This document shows, in pieces, positions 14,401 through 25,970 of a stretch of DNA of 64,000 bases (position 1 is its first letter; the number at the start of each line of letters is the position of its first letter). Below the pieces are notes generated by a model that was given only the letters and a program-made list of their open reading frames with translations, did no database searches and was not told the DNA's origin. Source of the stretch: Promerops cafer (taxonomy: Eukaryota; Chordata; Aves; Passeriformes; Nectariniidae); contig VZSE01010145.1 in NCBI GenBank assembly GCA_013398275.1, forward strand, positions 62,001 through 126,000, read 5' to 3'. Made by a program: the position numbers and the translations under genes.

Positions 14401-17400
14401 GGGAGAAATGATGCTGCTCCAGGTGCTCCAGTGCTGGAGGAGCTGGAGGAGCTGGAAGGCCACTAGGAAGCATCACACCTTCTTCCATTGGCGCACAGAC
14501 CCGGGTGTGCAGCGCTCCCGGCGAGGGTTTTGCTGGAGCACGCAGTGCAGCGTGGGACTGGCCGGAGTGTGCTTCACAGCCCCTGTATCACCCAAAACTG
14601 GTGGTTTTGCCAAGGCTGGGAGGTGTAGTTTTGATCTGAGTTATGGGATTTTAGGTGCACCTTGCAAGGGTTTAAACCAAAGGAAGTTTTATAAAATCAA
14701 TTCCACCTTGACTTTCAGCCACATCAAATCATAGCTTGGTTGGGATGTCTGGCAGGCACTGGTCTCATCTGTCTCATCTTCAGCTGTCCTGCTTGAGGGA
14801 ATGACAGTGCCAAGTTCAAATGATAGCTGTGTTTGTGTGTTAAGGCCACTATATCACGTCACAGTACCATAGGTTTTAATGCACATAATCTTAGGGACTG
14901 CTCATGCTTCACAGTCTTCCAGTGATAGCTGGACATCACCTCTTTAACAATTTGATCCAGTCTGCATTCCAACTAGAATGACTTTAAATGGTGACGGTAC
15001 ATGAAGGAATCTAACAGAGGAGAAGTAAGGATCATATAAAGGAGTTCTCCTTGGCAACGTTCAGGGCAAATTATTACACTTGAAAAACAATTGTTGTCCA
15101 TTTCCTGACTGCAAAGAAAACAGCGACAGTGTATGAATTGTTACTGGGTCATCATATATACCAGCCAAATTCATGATGTCTTTCATGATTAAATGGTGAA
15201 ATAACCAAGTTCATGACTAAGTAGTCCAAGAGTCATGTAAGCCATAAAGCTGCAATCCAGCATAAAACTAAGCCATGATTTTTCATCAGCTTAAGTGACT
15301 CAGAAATCTGAGAAAGACAACTTTGCCCTTCTAAATCTTCAGTGGAGAAATGAGAGGAATTTCCCTGGTTGCCCTTGTCCCTGAATGCAAGGAAGAGTTA
15401 ATCTTAGAATCGAGGAGCAGTTTCTTCTCCAAACCTGGTATTTTTTTTCAAACAGTAGGTCGCTAGGACAAACTGAAGCCTGTGAAAGAGACATTTTCAT
15501 CACTGTCTGTTTTCTTTTGTCTCTGTTTTATAAAATCTAAACCAAATTATTAAAACACAATTATGTATCATGCAAAGGAACCTGAGTTGGGTTCTTTGAT
15601 CCAAGTGTTACAGAATCACTATTGGGCCATACTTTTTTGGTAGGAACAGGTATCTGAAGCCTCAAATACATTTATTTGTTTATTCGACAAAGCAAAAATG
15701 CACAGGTTACATTCTCTCTGGAAGTTTTCCAAAAGCTTTGCTTTAAAAACTACAAGTAAACAAAAACCCAAGAGAAAATGGTACTTATAGTGAACTTTAG
15801 TGATGACTACAGGATCATAGCTAGAGCTGAATGAGCTCTGTACTTCTCCACAGCTCAGCTGGCTTCCATCGAAACTAACACGGGCACTAAACTTCTCTTA
15901 GGAACCTCTTATGGGATCAGAGCCTCACTTTGCTGGATTAATTTGTGATTGTGCTAGGTAGGTGAAATACCACCCCAATATGGTGGTATCTTGGTATGAG
16001 AAATATTTAATTTTCACAGCAGGAAAAAACACCAAAGATTTCAAATAGATCTTGGTGCCAGATGGAGTCACATCAGTCAGAATACTTTGCTACCAGTCAC
16101 ATGAATCGAGCTGCATTAGGAAAGAACTCATCGCTAGCAACATCTTCCTGCTTGGGTCTAATCTGCATACTTACACTTCTTGCTAGTGTAAGTGCAAGAG
16201 ATGATGGGCAGAGTTTAGTACAGCAGAGCTACACTGCAAACAATTCTAACATGGATAAAATAGTTCAGAGAAAGCATCAACTGATTTTATTGCTCCCTGA
16301 CAGTTCCACATGGATATAAGTGCATCGGGAAGCAGACTAGGAGTCCTGTAACTGTAGTCAGCCCCAGTTCCCAGGACAGCAAAACTGCCTGGTGGAGAGT
16401 TATCTGTACATGGGAACCAAACATTAATTCTTCCCCTGCCTACCGTGTTAATGACCAGGGCAGCCTGTGTGGCAGCAGTGAAGTCCAAGGTGAGCAGTGA
16501 GAACATATGTAGAAGTCATGCTGGGCTGGGCTGCCAAGCTTAAGGCAGATCTTCAAGAAACATAGTCATCCATGCATTGTTGGAGGCCTTGGTGCTCATA
16601 TTCTCAGGCTGCCAAAGAGACAGGAGATTGGTAAAGTTAATTTTAAGCAAACGTTTCCTGATGCCTCATATGCTGAGGCACATATTTTTCAGATGTCCCA
16701 GGTATGGCAGCAGAAAGAGTTTGTAGGGCTTTGGGAAATGAAGGGTAAAAGCTGGTAGTTAATTTTTGTGTCCTCAGAAGTTCCCAATTATCAAAACAAA
16801 GGCAAACCTCTTGCCTCCTGAAGTAAAAGCTGCATAACAAAGTTGTGGATGGAAGGAAATTCACACCAGAACAAGCACAGGAAACTACAGAGCTGCAGGA
16901 AGGACAAGTTAATAGAAAATGTTGATGTCCTGATACTGGGTAAAGGCTGTGGAAAAGTGCCATCTCACACTGTGGAAGAATATGACTGCCACAGTGCCTT
17001 GGTTAAGCTGCAGCATGCCCACTCCAGGCAACTTCATTCCACAGGTATTACTGGAGGTAGATATTCCCCTGCATCTGCAAGAACAAAAACTCACAACCAG
17101 TCATCTTTTTAAACTCTTGAAATAAGAGCAGAGACAGCTCAGTTTTCACCAGCTGGTTAAAATTAATATAAGGGCATATTTACTTTATTGGACACAGTTA
17201 CAGTGTTTGTGTGCACACTTGTTCTACACGTCCCTACTGATGCATCTAGGGATTGTTGTCAGGGAAGTTGAAGATGAGAAGCTCAAGGGGTGTCAAGATG
17301 AACTATAATTACAACATTTTAAACAGGGCTTGTAGTACAAAGGTACAGTCACAGTGAGTGGAAAAGGGAACCCAGTGAGGCATTTGACGATGAGGTACCA

Positions 17401-17639
17401 TGGGGAGGTAAACTGCAGCAAGAGATTTCTTACAGTTCCTCTCTCTGCCAAAGAAACCGACTTTGGTTCCGCTCGTGATGCGGTCTTAGTGGGTTTCATG
17501 GCTTTTCCTAACAGGCAGTTCTATGGGCTAGAGCTGTTGAACTGTTGCAGTGGGAAGGCAAAAGCCAAGCTGTTGAGCTTTTATTCCTGGTACCTTTAGA
17601 GTCTGAGCAGCCCCAGGTGCCGTTCGGTTTAGATCCTCA
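14401..17639. other. Intergenic or intronic sequence with no recognisable gene or repeat
   Basis: The sequence returns to AT-rich composition. A plus-strand frame of 85 codons at 16062-16319 and a minus-strand frame at 16246-16506 have no recognisable domain and look like chance frames. No CR1, LTR or long microsatellite was found. Confidence 0.6.
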
Positions 17640-18290
17640 CTCCGTGAAACTAAAGGATTATGACGAGATACAGAGAGCTGAGCAGGAAAGTGCAGACGCC
17701 AGGGGGTGTGCTGCTAGCTCTTTGGTGCAGCTGAAGTTGGAAGCACCCAAGAGCTTTCTCAGCTGGCGCTTTTGTGAGCTCCGTTTGTGCGGGATGTCTT
17801 CAGGTTTGTAGCCAGACTCTGCGAGAGTGAAAAAGACTTCCTAGGGCAAAGCAGTTCGTGTCGCCGTTTGAGTGTGGTGCGAGCAGGAGCTAGTCCGTGG
17901 GAGGGGAAGATCAGCGGAATCTCTGCTGCGGCGCTGTAGATTTGAGAGCGGGGACGCTCCCGGCTTGGCTCTGCCCGCGGGGGGTTCGAGCTGCGCTGGG
18001 AGGCTCGACAGCGCCATCGTGTGGTTGTTTGCATGAGCGCTGACCGTGCCCAGGCAAAAGGCACGCGCTTTCCGGGCCCGGCCCCATTCGTGTGGGAGCA
18101 GTGCGGGGAAGAGGTCCGCTGCGGATCCTGGCTCTTGGAGACCGACAGCATGGGATCCTGCATGCAGCGGGGAAGGAAGGGGAATCGTTGCCTTGCTGGC
18201 TGTGCAGTTTATAGGCTGCAAAAGAAAATGCAACTTCCAGCGCGGCCTCCGTCTTTTAGAACCTTTTCTGTGGGAGCAGCTGCTCAACAG
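17640..18290 (+). promoter_or_regulatory. GC/CpG-rich island with a plus-strand splice donor
   Basis: CpG-rich sequence peaks at about 17.83-18.18 kb. It ends at a strong plus-strand donor, CAACAG before GTAACT (last exon base 18290), the pattern of a first exon in a CpG-island promoter. An ATG at 18150 opens a frame that runs without a stop into the donor, but the peptide is arginine- and glutamine-rich and matches nothing I know. Whether the transcript is coding is undecided. The island sits about 3.5 kb from the 13.6-14.4 kb island and points away from it, so the two could mark a pair of divergent transcripts. Confidence 0.5.
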
Positions 18291-19191
18291 GTAACTCACA
18301 CCTACTTAGCTGCATCGTGCTCCCTGGAGATTTGTGCTTTCCCTCAAGCTCTATGTACCACTCTACACTGTCACGCTCAGCTGATCTTGAACCCCTTCAA
18401 AACAGCCAGCGGTTGCTTTCAAAGAAAAAGTCCAACGACAAAAAGCCAGTGCTGGTGTTCATTCTCCCCTTGCAGGCTGTAAACTAGACCAAGCGCACTT
18501 AGTGATCTGCACTTTCCTTCTCAGCTATACAGACAGCACCATGCCATTCACTCAAGTTGGCAGAGCCCACCGCTTAAGCTATGCATTTCCAGCCGAGGAC
18601 TGCAGGTCCATCAGTCATTGCAGCAACTCCCAAATTACCCATGCTTCACCAGAGAGTGCTGGAAGCTCTCTCACATTCTCTCATCCACAAGTCTCACACT
18701 GCATCCATCACATTAATAAAGCAGTCCACAAGCTGGAAAAATAATCCTTCAGAACAACACCAAATACATATTCTTGACCTGTGCAGCTGACATCTGGCTA
18801 AATCCCAGCCTCCTTGTTCTCCTCACGAATCCACGAGAACTGTCACAGCTCCAAACAATTCCCAATACAAAGACATGGGGGCCATAAAGTCTGAGACTCC
18901 TTCAAAAGTGACTGAAAAAAAGCTTTCTTCCTGTTAGATTTATAACTTGGAAAGACATTACAAAACTCCTTCTTCTCCAGTAAATTCCACATCCTCTTTT
19001 AGCTTTCTGATTGATCCATAGGGGGAATCCATGTTGTCTAAATGCTACGCCTGAGCTCGAACGCTGTTTTCCAAACATGATGGGAAGCGGTGAGTGGAGA
19101 GTTGTGGGAAATGCCACAAATGTTGAAAAACAACCTGTAGAATTTTGCATAGATGAGATAGATGGGAAAGAAGTCCACAGACTTCAGAGAA
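18291..19191. other. Non-coding sequence with no recognisable feature
   Basis: Only short frames on both strands. No repeat family or exon with convincing flanks was recognised between the island and the CR1. Confidence 0.55.
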
Positions 19192-19525
19192 GCATAGAAT
19201 GGTTTGGGTTAGAAAGGACCTTAAAGATCACTTCGTTCCACTAGACCAGGTTGCTCAGAGTCCCATCCAACCTGGCCTTGAACACTTCCAGTGATGGGGC
19301 AGCCACAGCTTCTCGGGGCAACTTCACAGGGAGGAATTTCATCCCAATATCTATTCTAAACCTACTCTCTGTCAGTTTGAAGCCATTCTCCCTTGTCCTG
19401 TCACTTCAGGCCCTTGTAAATAGTCTCTCTCCATCTATCCTGTAGGATATCTTCAGGTACTGGAAGGCCATAATTAGGTCACCCCAAAGCTTCTCTTCTC
19501 AAGGCTGCTCCAGCATTCCTTGCTA
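19192..19525 (-). mobile_element. CR1 LINE 3' end, minus orientation
   Basis: Read on the plus strand this is the reverse complement of the 3' end of an avian CR1: it begins AGCATAGAATGGTTTGGGTT, continues with the conserved block around 'aaggaccttaaagatca', and then 'gttccactagaccagg', 'cccatccaacctggcc' and the 'cattctcccttgtcctgtc' region. Only the last roughly 330 bp remain, as expected of a 5'-truncated LINE. CR1 is the dominant LINE of birds, and this copy is part of the evidence for an avian source. Confidence 0.93.
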
Positions 19526-19877
19526 GCAAATGCTTGAGAAAAAGGAAGGTCTAGATAAACATTTATTGCTCTGACAACTCTCAGCCACGTTTTTGTCCCA
19601 AACCTAGTTTTTCATCAATGTGTTTAATCCTTTTGCTCATCATGTTAACTAAAGGGTTCAAGCAGAGGACATTTATTTTGTGGGGATTTAAAAAAGATTC
19701 TGAGCAATTCTGGAGAATGGATGCCCAGAAGGTAAAATAATGTTGCTCAGTACGGCCCTTAAAATAACTCAAACTCCAGAGTTCGTAGTCTGAGACACAG
19801 TGGCTCACTAACCTCCAATAAATATCTTGGGAGACTGCAGCACGTCCTACTATTACAGAGCAATGCCAAGAGGGATC
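19526..19877. other. Short non-coding spacer between CR1 and LTR
   Basis: About 350 bp with no gene or repeat family that I recognise. Confidence 0.5.
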
Positions 19878-20394
19878 TGAATCCTAGCTTCAGCGGGATG
19901 GAGAGAGTTTTCTTCCCTGGAGCTGGGGCAGTGCTTGTGTTTGGATTTAGAATGGGAACAACATTGATAACGCACTGATGCTTTGCTTGTTGCTAGGTAG
20001 TGCTCACCCTAAATCAAGGATTTCCCGGTTTCCCATGGCCTGTCAGTGAGCAGGTGTACAAAAAACTAGGACAGATGAACCAAACTGGCCAAAGGGATAT
20101 TCCATAGCATCATATAAACTGAGACGAGCTGGCCATGAGCTGCTCGAGAACAGGCTGGGCATCACTCAGTGGGGAGTGGTGTTAATTCCTCTCTTAGGTT
20201 TTATTCCTTTCTTTCTCTCTTTCTCTCTCTCTTTTCCTTACTATAATAATAATTATTATTATATTTTACTTGTTCCAGGTATTAAACTGTTCTTACTTTT
20301 TCTTTTTTACTTTTTCTTTTTTATTTTTCTCACCTCACCCCACCAGGTCAGCGTGGGGGAAGTAAGTAACTGGTACTTAGTTGCTATTGCCACA
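19878..20394 (+). mobile_element. Solo LTR of an abundant avian endogenous retrovirus group, plus orientation
   Basis: The segment follows the layout of a common bird LTR group: a U3 start near 'cagcgggatggagagagttt', a block reading 'acattgataacgcactgatg', a block around 'caaactggccaaagggatat', a TATA-like 'catataaac' at about 20110, a poly(A)-like ATTAAA at about 20280, and a 3' end around 'tacttagttgctat'. The U5 side contains TTTC and TAA-rich low-complexity sequence. No gag, pol or env flanks it, so it is a solo LTR. I recognise the group from songbirds and believe it is ERVL-related, but the class cannot be settled from the LTR alone. Boundaries are good to about 10 bp. Confidence 0.8.
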
Positions 20395-21514
20395 GGAATC
20401 TGCTGAACAGTTTCCCTAATTCTGCCTTCCTCTTGGCATTCCTCGAAGGACCAGTGTGGAAACCTGCATGCAAACAGGCTGACATATCAGTTTTGTTTTC
20501 TCATTCTCATAAAATAATAGCTGCGCTTGGTGCATAATTGTGGCATTTAGAATTCCCTTTGCACCAATCTACTGTTTCTCTCCCACGACATGGATGATGT
20601 GGAAAATCCTAGTCCATGGATTTTGAAGCCCCAGCTCTGATTTTCACAATGCTCTAAGGTAGGAATGAATGCTCTTCTCTGCTGCAGCCTCTTGGTGGCA
20701 ACAGCATAAGGCAACATTTCTGAAAGTGTACCAAAGGCTACATTTTCCTATGTTTTGTGTTAGGTAGAAATTTCCCCTGGCAGGTCTGGAAAAGGAGGCA
20801 GCGTCTGGAAAAGTTTAACTCCAAAGATCCGAAGAAACTCAAGTTTTCTATTTAGTCATTAGGCCCCCTTTCCTTCTGCTCCCACCTTCCCATCAACTGA
20901 CACCAGTGCTTGGCTTTAACCATATATGCACTATTCCAAAGGAGTTCTGACTGGCTGAGGGAATCCCAAATCCTCAGCCAGACCTCCTGGGCAGCTGTGC
21001 CAGACAAGGAGCAGTGTCCAAGTCAGAACAAGCGATCATTTTGTACTGAAGTGCAGGCGCTCAGCCCATGCAGAAGGTGAACACCAGTGTTAAATGCTAA
21101 CACACCAATGTGCTGACAAAGGGTGTATTCAGTCACCAGAGTACGAGATAGTATTTTGGGGCTGGATTATTGGTTCCAGTGACCTGTGTCTGAGAGGCTG
21201 AAGAGCTTCAGTACCTCCTGTACATTACAAAGCAACTTGTATTTGACAAGTGGTCTTCACTTGAGAAATCATTTTCCAGCACAGTAGGAGGTTAAATCTC
21301 TTGCCAGTTAACTCAGCTCCTACACCACTTTCCTTGTGGTTGTATAGGCACTTTCATGACTTTTTTGCTGCCCCTTTGAAGAAAAGTGCATTCATGGAAG
21401 GTGACAACTTACAGACTTCAGCTCCTGACACATTTTACCGGGCTATTCCTGGTGTGGCATTTGCATTCAGTTGAAACAGTGAACTGCTATTGAACAGCAC
21501 TGAACAGGAAGCAT
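20395..21514. other. Non-coding spacer inside the retroelement cluster
   Basis: About 1.1 kb with no open frame, splice-flanked exon or repeat family recognised. Confidence 0.5.
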
Positions 21515-21779
21515 TACCAGCTTTTCCAAAGAGAGATGAACACCCCTTCTAATGTATCACTCCCTCTCTCCTTTTTTCTTTTTCTTTGTGTCTCTGTTCT
21601 TTTTCTCTAAATCCAGAGATTCAGCACAGTCTTGAGTGAGTAACAGTTTGTGTCAATTAGTGAAATTCCTATGAAATTTATGGTTTCCCCCATTGTTTGT
21701 TTCACCTTGCCGTATTTGGCTTTCTCTACCGTCAGGCCCACAGTTTGTTTGTAAAGACACCCCCTTCTCATTCCTTTCA
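21515..21779 (-). mobile_element. Truncated LTR, same family as the complete LTR at 25467-25942
   Basis: By eye roughly four bases in five match 25680-25942 across the whole segment. Shared stretches include the pyrimidine-rich 'tgtgtctctgttctttttct', 'attagtg(a/g)aattcctatg', 'cccacagtttgttt' and the terminal 'ttcctttca'. In the minus orientation this is the U3 start. The part carrying the TATA box, poly(A) signal and U5 in the full copy is absent, so this is a truncated solo LTR. It lies just downstream, in minus sense, of the candidate coding exon at 21982-22089. Confidence 0.8.
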
Positions 21780-21981
21780 TTCTACTATCTAATGGTCTAC
21801 ACAGTAATTAAAACAAAGTCGGTTACATGGTATAACAAAACTAGAGACTGAAGGTTACAAAGTTTAAGCAAAATCAAGTGAGCAAAGCTAAATTACAAAC
21901 TTAAAAGTTGGAAAGTTTAGGCAAACTACAAAAACAAGTGAAAACAAACTACCAAAATAGGCAAAAATAAAGAATTCTTAC

Positions 21982-22089
21982 TCCTTTCAGGAGATTCCTC
22001 CTTTTGCCACGCTCATGGGCAGCAGCTGGTCGCAGTACCCCACGGGCAGCGGGCACACTCTGGGGAGGTGGCGAGGCCTCGGTCGCCAT
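21982..22089 (-). CDS. Candidate first coding exon of an unidentified minus-strand gene (36 codons)
   Basis: Within the CpG island a minus-strand ATG at 22089 sits in strong Kozak context (cccgacATGg). The frame runs exactly 36 codons (MATEASPPP... to ...RRNLLKG) and meets a usable donor, GGA before GTAAGA (last exon base 21982), leaving a phase-0 exon. The peptide is proline/alanine-rich at first, then basic, like many disordered N-termini in CpG-island first exons. No signal peptide or membrane segment is seen. It does not match the N-termini I know for CMAS, ETNK1, C2CD5, PYROXD1 or GOLT1B. No second exon was identified to the left. It could be a real gene, an upstream frame of a lncRNA, or a chance frame in GC-rich DNA. 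Confidence 0.3.
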
Positions 22090-22515
22090 GTCGGGAGAAG
22101 TGGCCTGCTGGCTGGCGGGCCAGTGCCGGCGGCACCCCGCACTTCGGCTCGGGACACTCAGACGGCCGAGAAACAGGGGAAAAATGAACAAGCCTGCAGC
22201 GTAGAAACTGCAGCAGATCCAAGTCCCGCAGCTCAACGCACAGGAGCAGCCGCGGCCACCACGCTGCAGCAGGGCTCCGGCGGGACACCGGCACCCACAC
22301 GCTGCCTCCGGGCTTCCGAGCAACAGGGAAGCAAGCAGGCACGCCCTGGTCGCAGTGCCGAAAAAAAAGCCACAGGATTTCAGGCCAAGCTTGCACTTTT
22401 TGCAATATCCCCCGAGCCACGGAAAACCTGGACAGCGAGGCTTTTAGAAATGCCCGCGCCGAAACAGGGGCTCTCTCCGCTCCCGGCCCCACACAGATCC
22501 GGTACCTGCCCTTAA
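22010..22515 (-). promoter_or_regulatory. CpG island, probable minus-strand promoter and 5' UTR
   Basis: About 500 bp are markedly GC- and CpG-rich, in contrast to AT-rich DNA on both sides (22.5-22.7 and 21.8-21.97 kb). Open frames overlap on both strands, which is expected of such composition. The sequence just upstream of the minus-strand ATG at 22089 is a GC-rich leader free of splice-like interruptions. The island is flanked by LTR fragments, but its own sequence does not resemble the LTRs in this window. Confidence 0.6.
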
Positions 22516-24881
22516 AGATACATCAAGCATCTTGGGGCGCAAAGCAAAGGAACATGGAATACACTAACATAACAGCTTACTCGAAGACAACCCATTATAA
22601 GGTTTATTAAGTGTCTAGGGTTGGTTTTTTTTTCCCTATAGTCATTTTCCTTTCATTCATCATTTACTATATTAAGCTACATTAATTTCTGAACTGCTTT
22701 TTTGTTATATCCAAATCAGAAAGACATTTTTCTAAACCCCCTTCTCTGTCTAAGATGTGCAACGCAAGGCAATGCAGAGATTACAGTGTCACTTGTGAAT
22801 GATTATGGTCACACCACTGTGACAATTTTCCTGAACTGAGTGGTTGAGTCACTTGCCTAATTCGTTCAGACACAGCAGCACAGTAAGGTCCCTTGTGTAC
22901 TATGCAGAGGGGCAGAGCTTGGGTTCTCACCCCGGTATTTCATAGCTCCCCCTTTTTCATGTGATTAAAGATAGTCTGATTTATGTCCTTGAGCATTGGA
23001 CAAAATCTACAAATAATCAATACCCATGATTTAAAAAAAAAAAAAAAAAAATCATATATTAAGCATATTCTGGTCAGCAGGTGGCAAACTGTACCATGGT
23101 AGGATTTCATTATCCCAGTGGATAACTATGGGCAGGTTAACAATACCATATGAACACCCAAAGACCGTGCCCTGCAGAGTCCAAAGGCAGGAGATATTTC
23201 TCCATAGCACAGACTGGCTTCCATTCAGGAATATGGCACTTACAATCTGAGCACTTTGCTTAAAGAGAGACAAAGACTCCAGGTAGAAAAACAGAGTACA
23301 CGGAAAACGCCCAGCAATGCCTGTGATGGATGATTTTCAGCGGAGAAAGCATTTACATCTTACTAATGGACAAAAAGTTGCTTTAAAGATAACCAGGATA
23401 AAAAATGTTCTCATTAGCACTGAAGATAGAGCAAGCATTAATAAGATTAAACAGCAGTCACAAAAATTTAGCCTAAACAAGGAGAATTTTTATAACCGAT
23501 AGAATAAGCAGCCAAGGGAGGTTATGAAACCAGGAACCATGAAAGTGCTTAAAGCTTAATAAATATGCATAAATTAGAGAGCATTTACTGCCACTATGCT
23601 CTGATTTTACTGCTCTGCAATGCACTGGCAAAATGGAATTGAACTTCATTTATCAATGTGAGATCTTCTTCCATAAAAATAAATGTGTCTATCCCTGGAC
23701 TCTCATTATAGTGGTTATTCCTGGGATGGTTTTTACACAAATAATAGAGATTTTACTGGCATTGGCTTTACATGGCACATTCCAAAAAGAGGAGCCTGTT
23801 GGGGACATTGATGGCAGTTTCAGAATGCAGGCATCATTTGCCTTTGGAAGCCTCCAGAGCACTCATCCTCCCAAGGTGGGCGGACGTCTGCAGCCTTGGA
23901 GAATTCTGCAGGTGTTGGAAAAGTACAGAGATCAAGAAGCAAGTTCTCTGTGGGGTTTTAGGTTAATTTTTTCCAAACTCTGATATACTCTACTAAATAG
24001 TTGCCCAATATTTGTGTTATTTTTGCCCTAACAAACCCTTTTGTAGCTGGATAATTGAAACTTACTGATAATAGAGGATAAGGTGCATCTCAGTCATAAA
24101 AATCTCCTGGGGATTGAACTCTGCCAATTAATGTACCTTAAAATGCAGCATTATTCCAGGCAGGAATTTGCCTTTTTTGGACAAAGAAGAAATGACTGAA
24201 GTGAGCTGTAATGACATTGTTCAAATATACCAAAAAACCCTTTGGATTGTGATTCTTGCTATCAGGCACAAAGAAGATGATTTACAGCCCTTGTGTATCT
24301 ATCATTGCACTCACAGAGAATCCAGCAAAACAATAACTAACCCAGGAATATAACATGGCATTTCTTCAAGGTGATAACTGAATTATTGCAGCTTTTCAAG
24401 GGGACAGGGAGGCAACGTTATTCCTACCTTTGTCAGTCCCCAGTCATCACATCCCTACTCTCGTATCTTCCTACCTGCCTCGGTGCTGCTGGCATTGCAA
24501 CCTTCCCTTACCCAGCTGTTGCTGCTTGTGACCCTCAACAGGATCCATTCCCATCCTTGTCAATCACAGGGAGGTACTAAAAAACCAGCTGGGTAAGAGC
24601 TGCGCAGACCCGTGTCTGTTTCAGGAGCCAAGATGTCAGGGCTCTGTTACAAACCTGCTGCTTGAAGTTAATGGAGACATTAAGACTCCTTTCAAAGACT
24701 TTAACACCCATACCTTCCCCTATCAAATCGTTTGTAAAGACATTAGCACACATCTTCCCTATCACTGTGAACTGTTAAGTTGTAAGAGCCAAGGTAATGC
24801 TGAATGCTCTCATCCCCCTGAGAGAGATGAAGTAACGTTTTGCTGCAGCCCAAAAAGATTACTGAGTAAAAGAACAAGAGT
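22516..24881. other. Non-coding sequence between CpG island and LTR
   Basis: AT-rich, with a poly(A) run at about 23031-23051. Frames up to 116 codons (23633-23983 plus) show no recognisable domain. Nothing further can be supported. Confidence 0.55.
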
Positions 24882-25219
24882 TGTTGGTTCTGTTCCCTAT
24901 TTGTTGTTATCTATGCTTTGGATGTGTTTTGGCTAATCTGTTGGGTGTTGTTAAGAACTGGGAGAGGGGCGGGGTCGAAGACAGGACCAAAACTGGAAGG
25001 AGGATGAGAGGGGAGGGGAGAGGGTGTAAGTTCCCGGTACCCATACAATGGGAAAGGGGACAGGGACCGTCCCCAGCTTCGAAAGGGTATAAAAATTTCC
25101 CATTTTGTTGGAGAGTGTGTTAGCCTCTGGGGAAGAGAGACACGCCTGACTCAGCTGACTCGTTACAAATAAACAGTTTTCTTTTGCTTCGAAGACTTCG
25201 TCCCCACTTAATTGTAACA
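24882..25219 (+). mobile_element. Solo LTR with TATA box and poly(A) signal, plus orientation
   Basis: The segment starts TGTT and ends AACA, a 4-bp terminal inverted repeat of the LTR type. Within it are a GC-rich purine U3 region (24961-25030), a TATA box in 'gggtataaaaatttccc' at about 25086-25102, and AATAAA at about 25168 some 80 bp further on, then a U5 of about 50 bp. This order and spacing is that of a retroviral LTR promoter/terminator. No primer-binding site or retroviral frame follows. Flanking bases do not show an obvious target-site duplication. The family is not identified. Confidence 0.75.
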
Positions 25220-25327
25220 AAAAGTGAGTTTATTTCTAAAACCCCTCAAACGAAGGGATTCCCAAAGGTAAAAAATCCCCCCATGTTTAAAAATAACTTT
25301 TCCTTGGTTTAGAATTATGTCCACAGT

Positions 25328-25970
25328 TTCCCAGAGAATCTGTGCCTGGCCCATCCCTGGGAGTGTTCAAGGCCAGGTGGGATGGAACCTTGAGCAGCCT
25401 GGTCCAGTGGAAGGTGTCCCTGCCTTAGGGGGTTGGAACAAGATCATCTTTAATGCTTCTTCCAACTGTCAGGAAAATTAGTCCACAAACACCAGAGGTT
25501 TATGGCCAAAAAGGAGACAGAGGAGTCCTGTAACTTTATTTGAATAAAGGGAGAGGCCATGGGGCATTTCCCATGGGGTCTCTCAAATCGTTAGAGGACA
25601 CAGCCTCCTTTTTATCCCAATTTCCTGGCTGCATTTCCCTCTCTCTTCCCCATTGGCTGAGGTACTTGAGAAGTACAGACTTCCCAAAACGCCCAATACA
25701 GACCCCTTCGAACGTGTACCCCACCCCCTCCCTCCCTTTTTCGTTTTCCTTGTGTCTCTGTTCTTTTTCTCTAAATCCAGGGATTTAGCAAGGCCTTGGG
25801 TGAGTAAGTCTGTGTTAATTAGTGGAATTCCTATGGAACTTATGGTTCCACCCATTGCTTCTTTCACCTCTCAGTATCTGGCCTGATCTACCAGCAGACC
25901 CACAGTTTGTTTATAAAGACATCTCCTTCTCTTCCTTTCACACCTAGCCCCATTCTAGGATTCTATGACC
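25328..25970 (+). mobile_element. CR1 LINE 3' end, interrupted by an LTR insertion
   Basis: The first part (25328-25466) matches the CR1 3' region: 'cccatccctgggagtgttca', 'aaggccaggtgggatgg', 'gcagcctggtccagtggaag', 'gttggaacaagatcatcttt'. It stops at 'ttccaac'. The expected CR1 terminus (ccattctaggattctatgac) resumes only at 25943-25970. The 476 bp between are the LTR listed separately. The order of events is therefore CR1 first, then the LTR. Confidence 0.92.
25467..25942 (-). mobile_element. Complete solo LTR nested in CR1, minus orientation
   Basis: On the minus strand it begins TGTGAAAG and ends CCTGACA, with TGT/ACA termini. Minus-strand control signals are in LTR order: a TATA-like GATAAAAAGG at about 25607-25615, then AAATAAAG at about 25541-25548, then about 75 bp of R/U5. 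The CR1 sequence on either side gives both boundaries independently. The U3 part is repeated at 21515-21779. No clean target-site duplication is visible, and the family name is unknown to me. Confidence 0.85.

Noticed and set aside
24881..25123. 80-codon plus-strand frame
   Set aside because: It lies entirely in the LTR at 24882-25219 and covers its U3 and TATA box.
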